Part shown: positions 1-8,360 of the stretch, piece by piece
Position numbering within the stretch: position 1 is the stretch's first letter
Layout: every line of letters starts with the position of its first letter
Source of the DNA: Ilumatobacteraceae bacterium
GTDB taxonomy: Bacteria; Actinomycetota; Acidimicrobiia; Acidimicrobiales; Ilumatobacteraceae
Assembly: GCA_017859785.1 (NCBI GenBank)
Contig: JAFMMJ010000007.1
Coordinates: forward strand, 1 to 48,004
DNA: 48,004 bases
Reading direction: 5' to 3'
Position numbers and translations under genes: made by a program
The notes under the pieces: generated by a model
What the model was told of the DNA's origin: nothing
Database searches by the model: none
Seen by the model: only the letters and a program-made list of their open reading frames with translations

Positions 1-41
1 TCGAGAACGGCCCGGGCAAAGCCGAGTTCCTCGGCAAGTAG
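1..41 (+). CDS. 3' end of an unidentified gene (partial)
   Basis: Frame 3 is open from the window edge and ends in ENGPGKAEFLGK followed by a TAG stop at 39-41. Only 12 residues are visible, so the product cannot be named. The following 25-bp duplication copies the last codons and the stop, which makes this the most plausible reading frame. The stretch between this stop and the next start (42-113) holds only the duplicated copy and a ribosome binding site. Confidence 0.4.
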   Translation, partial: ENGPGKAEFLGK

Positions 42-80
42 ACCCGTCGAGTTCCTCGGCAAGTAGACCCGTCGAGTTCC
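24..80. repeat. 25-bp tandem duplication across a stop codon
   Basis: Positions 24-48 and 49-73 are identical 25-mers beginning GAGTTCCTCGGC, and a third partial copy (GAGTTCC) follows at 74-80. The unit contains the final codons and TAG stop of the upstream gene, so the stop region exists twice. The lack of any mismatch suggests a recent replication-slippage event. Confidence 0.9.
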
Positions 81-113
81 CCGCAGGGGGCCCTCCGGCG
101 CCCACCGGAGGTC

Positions 114-806
114 ATGCGCGAACTCTTCCAACACCTCCACGACCACGACGGCGTCGCCACCTGTGACGACCTCCGACGCCTCGGCGTCTCTTGGCATCGA
201 GAGCGACGGCTCCTCGATATCGGCGTGCTCGACCGCGTTGGTTCTCGCGTCGTGCGCGTCACATCGACCCCAGAGAGCTTTCGTCAGCGCTGCCGAATCG
301 CCACGCTCGGGCCGGGCCGCGGCGTGATCTCTCACGGTGCCGCCGCCCGCCTGCATCGACTCGACGGCTTCAACGATCACGACCGAGTCGACCTCCTCTG
401 TCGACGCGGGTCGTGGCCCGGACATCCCGGGGTCATCATCACCCACTTCACCCGCGGTCCGGTCGACGAAGCGGTCGTCGACGTGTCGGGCATCCCAGTG
501 CTCGACATCCCCGACACCCTCGCCCTGCTCTCACCCCACACACGACCGGATCTCCTCGAGCGGGCAGTGGTCAGCGCTCTCGGCCGCGGCTGGACCGTCA
601 CCCAACTCCGCGACGGCGCCGAACGCTGGACGAGCCGGGGTCGACCGGGGCCCCGCGCCCTCGAGGTGGTGCTCGACGATCTCAGCCGGCGAAGCCGTCA
701 GGCGTCGACCGGAGCCAACATCTCATCGGCGGCGGTCCAGGGGTCGACACGACGACCGAGCACCTCGTCGGTCAACTCGTCCCAGCGCTCACCCGTGCAC
801 ACCTGA
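114..806 (+). CDS. AbiEi-like antitoxin-domain protein, probably C-terminally truncated
   Basis: The first ~190 residues resemble the actinobacterial proteins that carry an AbiEi-type winged-helix antitoxin domain: an N-terminal helix-turn-helix with a GVATCDDLRRLGVS-like segment, then a 'VISHGAAARLHRLDG' region and the 'PVLDIPDTLALLSP' segment. Full-length relatives usually continue into a DUF559/Vsr-like nuclease domain of roughly 100 residues. Here the family-like sequence stops near residue 193 and the last ~35 residues are simply the antisense of the meaB 3' end. GGAGG at 107-111 precedes the ATG by only two bases. I infer that a deletion or rearrangement removed the C-terminal domain and brought meaB next to it. 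No partner AbiEii toxin gene is visible. Whether the remnant is functional is unknown. Confidence 0.6.
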   Translation: MRELFQHLHDHDGVATCDDLRRLGVSWHRERRLLDIGVLDRVGSRVVRVTSTPESFRQRCRIATLGPGRGVISHGAAARLHRLDGFNDHDRVDLLCRRGSWPGHPGVIITHFTRGPVDEAVVDVSGIPVLDIPDTLALLSPHTRPDLLERAVVSALGRGWTVTQLRDGAERWTSRGRPGPRALEVVLDDLSRRSRQASTGANISSAAVQGSTRRPSTSSVNSSQRSPVHT

Positions 807-1660
807 CGAGCTCGCTCGCGAAGCCGCGCGGCGACGATCTCTCGCATCTCCTCCCGCAGGCGGAACTGGCGTCGCTCAGCGAGCAGGCCGCTCTCCTCCG
901 CGAAGGCGCGGTGACGACCCACGGCCTCCCACAACTCGGCAACGCCCTCACCCGAGTTCGCGACGGTCGCCACGATCGGCGGTCGCCACGAGTCGTTTGG
1001 CAACTCCGACAGGTCGAGCATCTGCTCGAGGTCACGGCGGGTCTCCTCGACCCCCTTGCGATCGGCCTTGTTGATGACGAACACATCGGCGATCTCCATG
1101 AGGCCCGCCTTGTTCGCCTGAACGCTGTCACCCCAACCCGGGTTCACCACCACCACGGTGGTATCCGCCTTGCCCGCGACCTCGACCTCCACCTGTCCGA
1201 CACCGACCGTCTCGAGCAGGATCCAACGGCGACCGAGGGCGTCGAGAAGTCGGATCGCCTCAGGGGCGGCCACCGACAGGCCACCGAGATGCCCTCGGGT
1301 GGCCATCGACCGGATGAACACCCCGGGATCGTTCGCGTGATCCTGCATCCTCACCCGATCACCGAGGATCGCCCCTCCGGTGAACGGAGAGGAGGGATCG
1401 ATCGCGAGCACGGCGACCTCGAGCTCGAGTGCACGGAGGTGGCCGATCAGCGCGCTCGTGAGGGTGCTCTTACCGGCACCGGGAGCGCCGGTGAGCCCGA
1501 CGGTGTAGCCCTCTCCGCTCAAGGGATGGGCGAGTCGGCCCACCGCGCGGCCTTCGACCCCACCGCGCTCCACGAGCGAGAGAAGGCGAGCCGTCGCCGC
1601 CCGGTCACCCTCGCGGGCGGAGGCGAACAGCGCGACGGGATCCGCCGGAGCGCGACCCAT
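698..1660 (-). CDS. meaB: Methylmalonyl-CoA mutase-associated GTPase MeaB
   Basis: This 320-residue protein is a G3E-type P-loop GTPase of the MeaB/ArgK family. It protects and reloads adenosylcobalamin-dependent methylmalonyl-CoA mutase in the cytosol. The Walker A motif GAPGAGKST is at residues 58-66, followed by AIDPSSPFTGGAILGDR (the family's switch region), an ETVGVGQVE segment and the NKAD guanine-specificity motif. Its ATG overlaps the stop of the upstream NifU-like gene (TGATG), so the two are probably translated together. No mutase gene lies in the window. The 3' end overlaps the convergent antitoxin-like frame by 109 bases. Confidence 0.95.
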   Translation of the reverse strand: MGRAPADPVALFASAREGDRAATARLLSLVERGGVEGRAVGRLAHPLSGEGYTVGLTGAPGAGKSTLTSALIGHLRALELEVAVLAIDPSSPFTGGAILGDRVRMQDHANDPGVFIRSMATRGHLGGLSVAAPEAIRLLDALGRRWILLETVGVGQVEVEVAGKADTTVVVVNPGWGDSVQANKAGLMEIADVFVINKADRKGVEETRRDLEQMLDLSELPNDSWRPPIVATVANSGEGVAELWEAVGRHRAFAEESGLLAERRQFRLREEMREIVAARLRERARQVCTGERWDELTDEVLGRRVDPWTAADEMLAPVDA

Positions 1661-1905
1661 CAGATCGCGTTCTCGGCCTCGGCGACGTTGATTACCTCGG
1701 TGACCCCGTCGACGCGGTCGCGCAGGATGCGTTCGATCCCGCCTTTGAGCGTCTGCGTCGACACCGGGCAGGTTCCGCAGGCCCCCACAAGCCGGACGCT
1801 GACCACACCGGTCTCCTCGTCGACGCCGACGAGTTCCATGTCGCCGCCATCGGCCTGAAGAGCCGGTCGAATGACCTCGATCGTCGCCTTGATCTGCTCC
1901 AACAT
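1660..1905 (-). CDS. NifU C-terminal-domain Fe-S scaffold protein
   Basis: This 81-residue protein is a stand-alone NifU/Nfu domain that assembles and transfers Fe-S clusters. It has the typical helix 'IRPALQADGGD', then GACGTCPVS with the CxxC cluster ligands at Cys43 and Cys46. I chose the ATG at 1905 because the family normally begins right at the first helix. An upstream GTG at 1944 would add 13 residues that look non-conserved. It is coupled to meaB by a TGATG overlap. A link between Fe-S delivery and a B12-enzyme chaperone is unproven. Confidence 0.9.
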   Translation of the reverse strand: MLEQIKATIEVIRPALQADGGDMELVGVDEETGVVSVRLVGACGTCPVSTQTLKGGIERILRDRVDGVTEVINVAEAENAI

Positions 1906-1967
1906 CGTCTGGACAGTCAACCAGACACCGGGGTCGGCTCGCACGATCGACCTCGTACGCTCACAAC

Positions 1968-2156
1968 GTGCCTCTCATCGCGCACCAAGGCGGCTGGGAC
2001 GAGATCCTGCTCGTCGCCGGCCCAATGCTTGTGGTCATCGGCGTACTCGCGCTGGTGAAGCGTCGGGTGGAGGCCGCGGCCCAAGCGGCGGCCGAAGCCG
2101 AAAGGGATGCCGAAGACGAGACCCGCGGCGACGTGCCGAGCGAACCTGCCGACTGA
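1968..2156 (+). CDS. Small single-pass membrane protein
   Basis: This 62-residue hypothetical protein has one hydrophobic segment at about residues 13-30 (ILLVAGPMLVVIGVLALV), followed by KRR, consistent with a cytoplasmic C-terminus rich in Ala and Glu. The GTG start is supported by a leaderless promoter: TACGCT at 1956-1961, then six bases. It is divergent from the NifU-like gene and ends 12 bases before the convergent murA stop. I do not recognise its function. Confidence 0.6.
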   Translation: MPLIAHQGGWDEILLVAGPMLVVIGVLALVKRRVEAAAQAAAEAERDAEDETRGDVPSEPAD

Positions 2157-2168
2157 GCCGTCGCGGGG

Positions 2169-3485
2169 TCAGGGGTCGACGCGGGCGATATCCGCGCCGA
2201 TCGACGCGAGACGACCGACGAGGTCGTCGTAGCCGCGGTCGATATGTCGCACCCCAGAGATCGTCGTCGTGCCCTCGGCCGCCAGACCGGCCACCACCAT
2301 CGCGGCGCCCGCGCGGATGTCGTGAGCCCGCACCGGGGCGCCGGAGAGCCGCGGCTGTCCCCTCACCACGGCATGATGACCGTCGGTGCGGATATCCGCC
2401 CCGAGCCGCTGCAGTTCCTCGACGTATCGGAAGCGACCGGGATAGAGGTTCTCGGTCACGATCGACACCCCATCGGCCACGGCGAGCATCGTGATGATGA
2501 GCGGTTTGTAGTCGGTGGCGATTCCCGGATACGGCAAGGTCTGAACATCGACCGACCTCAGCCGGGTGGAGCACGACACCCGCACCCCCTCGACACCGTC
2601 GTCCTCGAACGGTTCGAACACGATGCCCATATCTCGGCACCGGGTGAGCAGCATCTCCATATGCGCGGGCCGGGCATCCACCATCTCGACCTCTCCCCCG
2701 GCCACCGCCACCGCGGCGATGTAGGTGGCCGCCTGCACCCGATCGGGCACCGTGCGATGGCTCGCCGGGCGGAGTTCGTCGCGCCCGACCCCGCGCACCG
2801 TCAGGCGCGAGGTGCCCACCCCTGAGATGTCGGCCCCCATGGAGACGAGGAAATGACAAAGGTCGACGACCTCAGGTTCGCGGGCCGCGTTCTCCACCGT
2901 GGTCACCCCGTCAGCGAGTACCGCGGCGGTCACGATGTTCTCGGTCGCCCCAACGCTCGGGAAATCGAAGACGATGTCGGCCCCGTGGAGCCGATCGGCC
3001 CGCGCCTCGAGATATCCGTGCGAGGTCTTGAACTCGGCACCCATCGCCTCGAGGCCGGCGATGTGCATGTCGATCGGCCGAGCACCGAAGTCGTCACCAC
3101 CGGGCAGCGAGAGCCGCACCTCACCGCAGCGGGTCAGCAACGGTCCGAGCACGTTGATCGAAGCACGGATTCGCTCCACGAGCTCGTACGGAGCCACCGG
3201 AACTAGGTCACCGGGGTTGGTCACCCGGAGGGTGTTCGGCTCGGGGCTGTCGAGGCGGAGGCCGATCGCCTCAAGGAGTTCGCTCATGATCGACACATCG
3301 GCGATCCGAGGGACGTTCGAGATCTCCGAGGTGCCGTCAGCCAGCAAGCAGGCGGCCATCAACTTGAGCACCGAGTTCTTCGCCCCCGGCACCAGCACCC
3401 GTCCCGAGAGGTCGCCGGCGCGCCGGACCGTGATGAGCGGACCAGTGTCGATGATGCTCGGATCTAACCCAGGGCCGGCTGACAC
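2169..3485 (-). CDS. murA: UDP-N-acetylglucosamine 1-carboxyvinyltransferase MurA
   Basis: MurA transfers enolpyruvate from PEP to UDP-GlcNAc, the first committed step of peptidoglycan synthesis, in the cytosol. The sequence (438 aa from this start) has the family hallmarks [29 protein letters not shown] and a C-terminal [11 protein letters not shown] segment. The loop that carries Cys115 in E. coli (GGCxIG) reads GGDDFG here, placing Asp131 at the catalytic-loop position. The same swap in mycobacteria gives intrinsic fosfomycin resistance. The GTG at 3485 is chosen because a -10 like element lies just upstream. A TTG at 3491 with GGAG seven bases before it is the alternative. The open frame continues further upstream but overlaps the divergent transporter. 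Confidence 0.95.
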   Translation of the reverse strand: MSAGPGLDPSIIDTGPLITVRRAGDLSGRVLVPGAKNSVLKLMAACLLADGTSEISNVPRIADVSIMSELLEAIGLRLDSPEPNTLRVTNPGDLVPVAPYELVERIRASINVLGPLLTRCGEVRLSLPGGDDFGARPIDMHIAGLEAMGAEFKTSHGYLEARADRLHGADIVFDFPSVGATENIVTAAVLADGVTTVENAAREPEVVDLCHFLVSMGADISGVGTSRLTVRGVGRDELRPASHRTVPDRVQAATYIAAVAVAGGEVEMVDARPAHMEMLLTRCRDMGIVFEPFEDDGVEGVRVSCSTRLRSVDVQTLPYPGIATDYKPLIITMLAVADGVSIVTENLYPGRFRYVEELQRLGADIRTDGHHAVVRGQPRLSGAPVRAHDIRAGAAMVVAGLAAEGTTTISGVRHIDRGYDDLVGRLASIGADIARVDP

Positions 3486-3490
3486 GGCCA

Positions 3491-3500
3491 ACAGTATGCT
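3491..3500. promoter_or_regulatory. Overlapping divergent -10 elements for murA and the MFS gene
   Basis: On the plus strand TATGCT (3495-3500) stands exactly six bases before the GTG at 3507. On the minus strand CATACT (3498-3493), or TACTGT (3496-3491), lies 7 or 5 bases before the murA GTG at 3485. The two -10 boxes share most of their bases, so both transcripts would be leaderless and polymerase could occupy only one at a time. Seen directly in sequence; promoter activity is inferred. Confidence 0.5.
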
Positions 3501-3506
3501 CCGCAC

Positions 3507-5030
3507 GTGCCGGGAGGTCAGCGCACCGTCATCCGACGGCACCGGAGCGAAGCCGGGCACTCCGACGAGGAGATCACCAGCCCGCGTTCGGGCCTCCTGA
3601 CCGAGCGAGTGGCCGAGTCGACCACCGACAGCCTCACCCTCGAGCAGGAACGCGGGCCGTTCGCCTCCTATCGACGCGTCCTTCGGCGCGACGGCGATCA
3701 CTGGGAGGAGCGCACCGACTACCGCCTCGAGATCCCCTGGTTCGGCTGGCTCTTCGCGATCCCAGTGCGACGCTGGATCGGTCGACGATCGCCCGAGCGA
3801 CGCCTCTGGTGGGCGCCACCGGAGGCCCTCGACCAACGCCAGATTCTCGTGCTCGGCCTCCTCGCCGCAGCCTCGATGACTTCCGCGTTCGTCAACACGA
3901 TCTTCACCCAGACCGTCGCCTTCGCCGCAGACGACTTCGGCGTCGGGAACACCGGCATTGGCGTGGCGGGCTCGATCGTCCGTGCGGGCATCCTCATCAC
4001 CATCCCCCTCGCGGTGGCCGCCGACCGGATCGGACGCCGACGAGTGATCACGACCGTCGCCTGGGCTGCGCCGCTCATCACCGCCCTCGGCGCGATCGCT
4101 CCCTCATTCGAGTGGCTCGTCGCCTCCCAGGCCGTCGGGCGACCCCTCGGCCTGGCCCTCGATTTCCTGATCGCCGTCGTCGCCGTCGAGGAGATGCCGC
4201 GGGGCTCGCGCGCCTACGCGGTCGCGCTCCTCGCGATGGCGAGCGGACTCGGGGCCGGGATCGCGGTCGGCGCGCTCCCCCTCACCGATCTCGGCGACGG
4301 CGGCTGGCGACTCGTCTATGTCGTGACGCTGATCTGGCTGGTGGTCGCGGTCGACATCGCTCGCCGACTGCCCGAGACGCGGCGCTTCAGCCGCGACCAC
4401 ACCGTCGCCCCACCTCTCGACCGCGGTCGATTCATCGCCCTCGGCGTGATCGCGATCGGCATCAACCTGTTCGTCGCACCGGCGAGCTTCTTTCAAAACC
4501 GATACCTCGACGAGATCCGAGATCTCTCCGGATCAACGATCGCCCTCTTCACCTTGACCACATCGACGCCCGCCGCCCTCGGCCTCGTCGTCGGCGGACA
4601 GCTCGCTGACAGAAGAGGGCGCCGCGGTCTCATAGCTCTCACCCTGCCGGTCGCCACCGCAGGCATCTGGACCTCCTTCAGCGTCGGCGGCTCCGCGATG
4701 TGGGTGTCCGCGTTCGCTGGTGGCTTCCTCGGCGGGATCGCCTACCCCGCCCTCGCCGTCTACCGGGCCGAGCTGTTCCCCACCGGCAATCGAGGACGGG
4801 CTGCCGGACTGCTCACCGTGCTCGCCCTGCTCGGCGGCATCGGCGGTCTCCTCGCAGCCGGGACGCTCCTCGACAGCGGATGGAGTTACGCCCGCGTCAT
4901 GGGGGTGCTGACTGCCGGCCAACTCGTCGTGGTCCATGTGGTGTGGCGGTACCTTCCCGAGACGGCCCGACGAGATCTCGACGAGCTGAATCCGGTCGAC
5001 GCGCTCAGCCCACCGGCATCGACTCAGTGA
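3507..5030 (+). CDS. MFS transporter
   Basis: This 507-residue protein has a ~100-residue hydrophilic N-terminus and then about twelve membrane segments starting at [12 protein letters not shown]. The MFS motif A appears after TM2 (ADRIGRRRV) and again in the second half ([13 protein letters not shown]). Late in the protein, [13 protein letters not shown] resembles the PESPR-region motif of metabolite/sugar porters. Substrate unknown. The GTG start is backed by a TATGCT -10 six bases upstream. A start at GTG 3609 would remove 34 residues. The 3' end overlaps the convergent J-domain gene by 26 bases. Confidence 0.85.
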   Translation: MPGGQRTVIRRHRSEAGHSDEEITSPRSGLLTERVAESTTDSLTLEQERGPFASYRRVLRRDGDHWEERTDYRLEIPWFGWLFAIPVRRWIGRRSPERRLWWAPPEALDQRQILVLGLLAAASMTSAFVNTIFTQTVAFAADDFGVGNTGIGVAGSIVRAGILITIPLAVAADRIGRRRVITTVAWAAPLITALGAIAPSFEWLVASQAVGRPLGLALDFLIAVVAVEEMPRGSRAYAVALLAMASGLGAGIAVGALPLTDLGDGGWRLVYVVTLIWLVVAVDIARRLPETRRFSRDHTVAPPLDRGRFIALGVIAIGINLFVAPASFFQNRYLDEIRDLSGSTIALFTLTTSTPAALGLVVGGQLADRRGRRGLIALTLPVATAGIWTSFSVGGSAMWVSAFAGGFLGGIAYPALAVYRAELFPTGNRGRAAGLLTVLALLGGIGGLLAAGTLLDSGWSYARVMGVLTAGQLVVVHVVWRYLPETARRDLDELNPVDALSPPASTQ

Positions 5031-5712
5031 GAATCCGTCGAGCCTCGTTGAGCTCGAGGATCGAGGCGCTCGCCGCCGAGGTGTCGCCGCCGTGGTCGGG
5101 GTGGACGTCGAGCATGCGGCGCCGGTAGCGACGCATCACCTCTCGACGGCTCGGGGCTCCCTCATCGGGATCGAACCCGAGCAGGGTCATCGCCCAACCC
5201 CGAGGATCCGCGAGGGATCGCAGCTCGGCCGATCGCGCTCCCGCCAGGTGGGCGACGAGGGACGGCCCGATCGGCCCCCTCCAGCGTGAGGCTCGGGTGA
5301 GCACCGGCCCGATGGCGCGTCGGGCCTCGAGACCGAGGCGCTCGAGGGCGTAGACAGCGCCGAGCACCTGAGCGACATCGGTGCCCTTAGCATCGAATTC
5401 GAAGGAGATGTCGTCCCCGTCGCCGACCATGATGTGTCGGCTACAGGCGAGACCGTGGCGATCCACCTGATAGCGGTGCCGAAGGCGGGGCTGGGGCACT
5501 CGGTGACCGTGTTCCACCTCTGAGATGAGACGTCCGATATCGAGGAGATCGTCGCCGTCGAGCCGTCGGGCGTGCTCGGCAACCACGGCGCCGAGAAGGA
5601 TTCCCCCGAGACCCGGTGCCGGATCAACCGGGAGGACCAGGTGACCGAGGGCGACCCGGCGGGTTGGCTGGACGGCGCGGGAGTGGAAGATCTCGAGCTC
5701 GGCCAGCACCAT
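5005..5712 (-). CDS. J-domain (DnaJ-like) protein with unknown N-terminal region
   Basis: The last ~70 of 235 residues form a J-domain: 'ALLGF'-like helix I, RREVMRRYRRRMLDVHPDHGG carrying the HPD tripeptide that stimulates DnaK ATPase, and a final helix with LNEARRIL. The first ~160 residues match no family I know and contain a LADPRGWAMTLLG junction. J-domains are normally N-terminal, so the C-terminal placement is like specialised co-chaperones with their own client-binding part. The start is supported by TACGTT six bases before the ATG (leaderless). It is convergent with the MFS gene, overlapping by 26 bases. Confidence 0.75.
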   Translation of the reverse strand: MVLAELEIFHSRAVQPTRRVALGHLVLPVDPAPGLGGILLGAVVAEHARRLDGDDLLDIGRLISEVEHGHRVPQPRLRHRYQVDRHGLACSRHIMVGDGDDISFEFDAKGTDVAQVLGAVYALERLGLEARRAIGPVLTRASRWRGPIGPSLVAHLAGARSAELRSLADPRGWAMTLLGFDPDEGAPSRREVMRRYRRRMLDVHPDHGGDTSAASASILELNEARRILTESMPVG

Positions 5713-5769
5713 GGCGAAAACGTACCGGTGGGTGATCGCCCTGTCGCCGTGAGCGAAGGGTACGTTGGC

Positions 5770-6486
5770 TCAGACCCAGGGTCGGCAGACGTCGCGAAGG
5801 TCCTCGGCCGCTGAGGAGACCCGAGCCGGTTCGAAGTCGGCCGCCGTGAAGGCCGCACGCACGTCGGTGGCCCGCTCGAGCACTCGTCGCCACACCCCGA
5901 GCGCCACCCCGAACGGAGCGGCCTCCGGCGAGAGGGTTGGGAGCAGGTCGAACAGTTGGGTCCGGGCCGCCGATGCCGTTCCATCGCGCGCCAGCCGGTC
6001 ACCGATAGCGAAGAGTTCCTGAAGGACGCCGTCGGGTGCCGTCTCGGCGGCTTCGGTGGGCGCGAGATCGCCGGCCTCGATGGCGTCGAGAAGATCGTCG
6101 ACGGTCTCCTCGGCGTCCTCGGCGACGACGACGTTGTCACCTTCCCATCGGTGCGGGATCTCCGCTTCAACGAGTGACCGGCGAAGCAGGTCGATCTCGG
6201 CAGGTGCCCAATCATCGAGTTGGAACTCGGTGCCCGGCTCACCCGCAGCGAGCATCACAGGGAACGGACCGAGTTCGTCCTCGAGTCGGTCGAAGACGGT
6301 GTCGACGGCCTCCTCGTCGGATTCAGGGACGAGCAGTTCGGTCCCACGCCAAGCATGAGGGAGCCCCTCGTTGGCCAACGACTCGGTGAGGGCTGCGATT
6401 TGGTCGGCGTCCCAGCCGTCGAGGTCGTAATGGACGACGACCGTGTCGGGATCGTCCGGGCGAAACTCGCGGTCGTCGGAGGTCAC
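5770..6486 (-). CDS. Conserved hypothetical protein with two internal repeats
   Basis: The 238-residue acidic protein contains the same ~55-residue module twice, at roughly residues 15-70 and 88-140. Each runs: hydrophobic strand, (Y/Q)xLDxW, helix with LxxSL, a PH(A/R)WxG turn, a (L/V)VV(P/A)E strand, then a DEExVD helix. The remaining ~95 residues are helical and end with CRPWV. No catalytic motif or membrane segment is visible. The module could be a small alpha/beta domain similar in size to DUF2007-type signal-transducing domains, but I cannot assign it. The GTG start follows TAGGGT by six bases, and that -10 overlaps the stop codon of the upstream S9 peptidase gene. Confidence 0.7.
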   Translation of the reverse strand: MTSDDREFRPDDPDTVVVHYDLDGWDADQIAALTESLANEGLPHAWRGTELLVPESDEEAVDTVFDRLEDELGPFPVMLAAGEPGTEFQLDDWAPAEIDLLRRSLVEAEIPHRWEGDNVVVAEDAEETVDDLLDAIEAGDLAPTEAAETAPDGVLQELFAIGDRLARDGTASAARTQLFDLLPTLSPEAAPFGVALGVWRRVLERATDVRAAFTAADFEPARVSSAAEDLRDVCRPWV

Positions 6487-6495
6487 GGCGGAACC

Positions 6496-8325
6496 CTACT
6501 GCGCGTCCTGATCGAGCCCGCTCGCGCGCCCGATGACTCCGGCGAGGAACTCGCCCACGAGGTCGTACTCGAGTCGACGGTTCTCCGGTGACCGGAAGCC
6601 GTGTCCCTCGCCCTCCAGCTCGACGATCCGCGCTTCGACGCGCGCGGGATCGAGGGCGGCGGCCAAGCGTCGCGTGTGCTCGATCGGCACGACGGGATCC
6701 TCCGTGCCGTGCATCACGAGCAGATGTCCGGAGATCTCCGCTGCCCTCGAGATCGGCGAGTTCGCGACGAGGGCGTCACTTCCCGGCGGCCCAACCAGAC
6801 CGTCGGTGTAATGAGCCTCGAAACGATGGGTGTGCTCGGCCAGACCGACGAGATCGGACACCGGGTAGAGAGCGATTCCAGCGACGATCGGGCCCGCTCC
6901 GATGAGGGCGTTCAACACGACCAGCCCGCCCGATGAGGAACCCATCACGACCGTTGTGTCGCGGGTCGACCATCCCGATGACTGGCAGTGCTCGGCGACG
7001 GCCAGCACGTCGTCGGTGTCGAGTCGTCCCCACCCGCCGCGGAGCGCGTCGGTGTAGGCGCGACCGTGTCCCGTCGACCCACGGGGATCGCAAACAACGA
7101 CATCCCAACCCTCCGACCACCACCGGGCGATCCTCGGCAAGAAGGTGACCGGCCACTGATCGGTTGGGCCGCCGTGCACCGCGATCAGCACCCGACCGCG
7201 ACCCGCGCGGTAGCGGCGCAGAGGTACCGCGACACCGTCGACGCCCGCAACCCGGTGCACTTCCGGTTCAGGCAGGTCGTGGCCTCGCCATTCCTCCAAC
7301 GGACCGACCGCGAGCACGGCGCGCTCCCCACTCGGCATCGAGTAGGCGACGACCTGCGTCGGAGTGCGAGCACCTGAGCGAATCGCCACGAGCGTGTTCC
7401 CGCCCCATGAGAGATGACCGTGCACCCCACGGCCGAGTTCGACCACCTCACCAGAGCTGATCTCGAGCACGCAGAGGCGACCGAAGCCGTCCTCATTGCG
7501 GGTGAACGCGATCTGCGTCCCGTCCGGCGAGCCGACGAAGCTGCGCTGGCCGGGACCCCACGAGGGTCCGCCGTGCTCCAACGGCTCGTCGACAAGGTGC
7601 TCCCAGGCGCCAAAGGGATCCCGGGCCCGCCAGAGGTTGAGCCAGCCCGAGTCGTCGCGGAGGCAGGCGAGCGAGCCGTCAGCGAGCGAGCGTGGCTGCT
7701 GCATGGCCACCGGGCGTCGCCCGATGTCGACCGGGCCATCCGCCGTAGCGACGACGATCGACGATCCGTCCCACGGCATATCGGGCACCGACCAGGCCTG
7801 CCAGACGATCCGCGCGTCGGGGCCATCTCCCCACACCTCCGGGTCGGCGACGAAATCGTGTCCGCCGTCATCGAGGCGCTCGATAACGGGTTGCAGCGAC
7901 CGACCGTCCGCCGCGACCCGCAGCACCCGCTCGGCGTCCACGGCGACGACCACACCACCGGAGGTGTCCCACACCGGCGCGGCGATCGACGATCCATCGG
8001 CTGGAAGTAGCAGTGCGCTCGAACCGTTGAGGTCGACCACCCAGAGACCGGCGCGGGCGATCACAGCGAGCCGTCGACCGTCCCGCGACCACGCCAGACA
8101 ACCTCCGAACATCCCTCGGCCGCCGCTCGGCTCGTCGGGGAACGTCAGCGTCCGCTCATCACCCCCGAATGCGGGGATCAGCAGCAGTTCGGCCGGTTCC
8201 CCTGGCGCTTTCGAGACCACCGCGACCGTCGAGCCATCCGGAGAAACGACCGGTCCGGTGAGGTCGCGGCCTCCGAGGCACAACTCGGTCGGTACGACCC
8301 GAGGGGCGTTGGAATCCGACGGCAC
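6496..8325 (-). CDS. S9 family peptidase (acylaminoacyl-peptidase-like)
   Basis: This 609-residue serine peptidase of the prolyl oligopeptidase family has an N-terminal WD40/TolB-like beta-propeller (about residues 15-350, repeated 'SPDG' turns) and a C-terminal alpha/beta hydrolase. The oxyanion-side HGGP motif occurs in AVHGGPTDQW. The nucleophile is Ser464 in GSSSG, and the likely acid and base are Asp543 (HGTEDPVVP) and His575 (GEGHGF). No signal peptide is seen, so it is probably cytosolic and cuts short peptides. The GTG start has TACCGT seven bases upstream, divergent from glpX. A second S9 enzyme lies at 23.8 kb. Confidence 0.9.
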   Translation of the reverse strand: MPSDSNAPRVVPTELCLGGRDLTGPVVSPDGSTVAVVSKAPGEPAELLLIPAFGGDERTLTFPDEPSGGRGMFGGCLAWSRDGRRLAVIARAGLWVVDLNGSSALLLPADGSSIAAPVWDTSGGVVVAVDAERVLRVAADGRSLQPVIERLDDGGHDFVADPEVWGDGPDARIVWQAWSVPDMPWDGSSIVVATADGPVDIGRRPVAMQQPRSLADGSLACLRDDSGWLNLWRARDPFGAWEHLVDEPLEHGGPSWGPGQRSFVGSPDGTQIAFTRNEDGFGRLCVLEISSGEVVELGRGVHGHLSWGGNTLVAIRSGARTPTQVVAYSMPSGERAVLAVGPLEEWRGHDLPEPEVHRVAGVDGVAVPLRRYRAGRGRVLIAVHGGPTDQWPVTFLPRIARWWSEGWDVVVCDPRGSTGHGRAYTDALRGGWGRLDTDDVLAVAEHCQSSGWSTRDTTVVMGSSSGGLVVLNALIGAGPIVAGIALYPVSDLVGLAEHTHRFEAHYTDGLVGPPGSDALVANSPISRAAEISGHLLVMHGTEDPVVPIEHTRRLAAALDPARVEARIVELEGEGHGFRSPENRRLEYDLVGEFLAGVIGRASGLDQDAQ

Positions 8326-8332
8326 CCGACCG

Positions 8333-8354
8333 ACGGTACCGCTAGGGCTACCGT
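8333..8354. promoter_or_regulatory. Divergent leaderless promoters, S9 peptidase and glpX
   Basis: TACCGT occurs on the minus strand at 8338-8333, seven bases before the peptidase GTG. It occurs again on the plus strand at 8349-8354, six bases before the glpX ATG. The 35-base intergenic region therefore holds two identical, opposed -10 hexamers and no ribosome binding site for either gene. Confidence 0.5.
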
Positions 8355-8360
8355 GGGGCC

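Noticed and set aside
191-1858. 555-codon plus-strand open frame
   Set aside because: Arg/Pro-rich shadow of the antitoxin-like gene, then antisense to meaB and the NifU gene; no promoter, ribosome site or motif.
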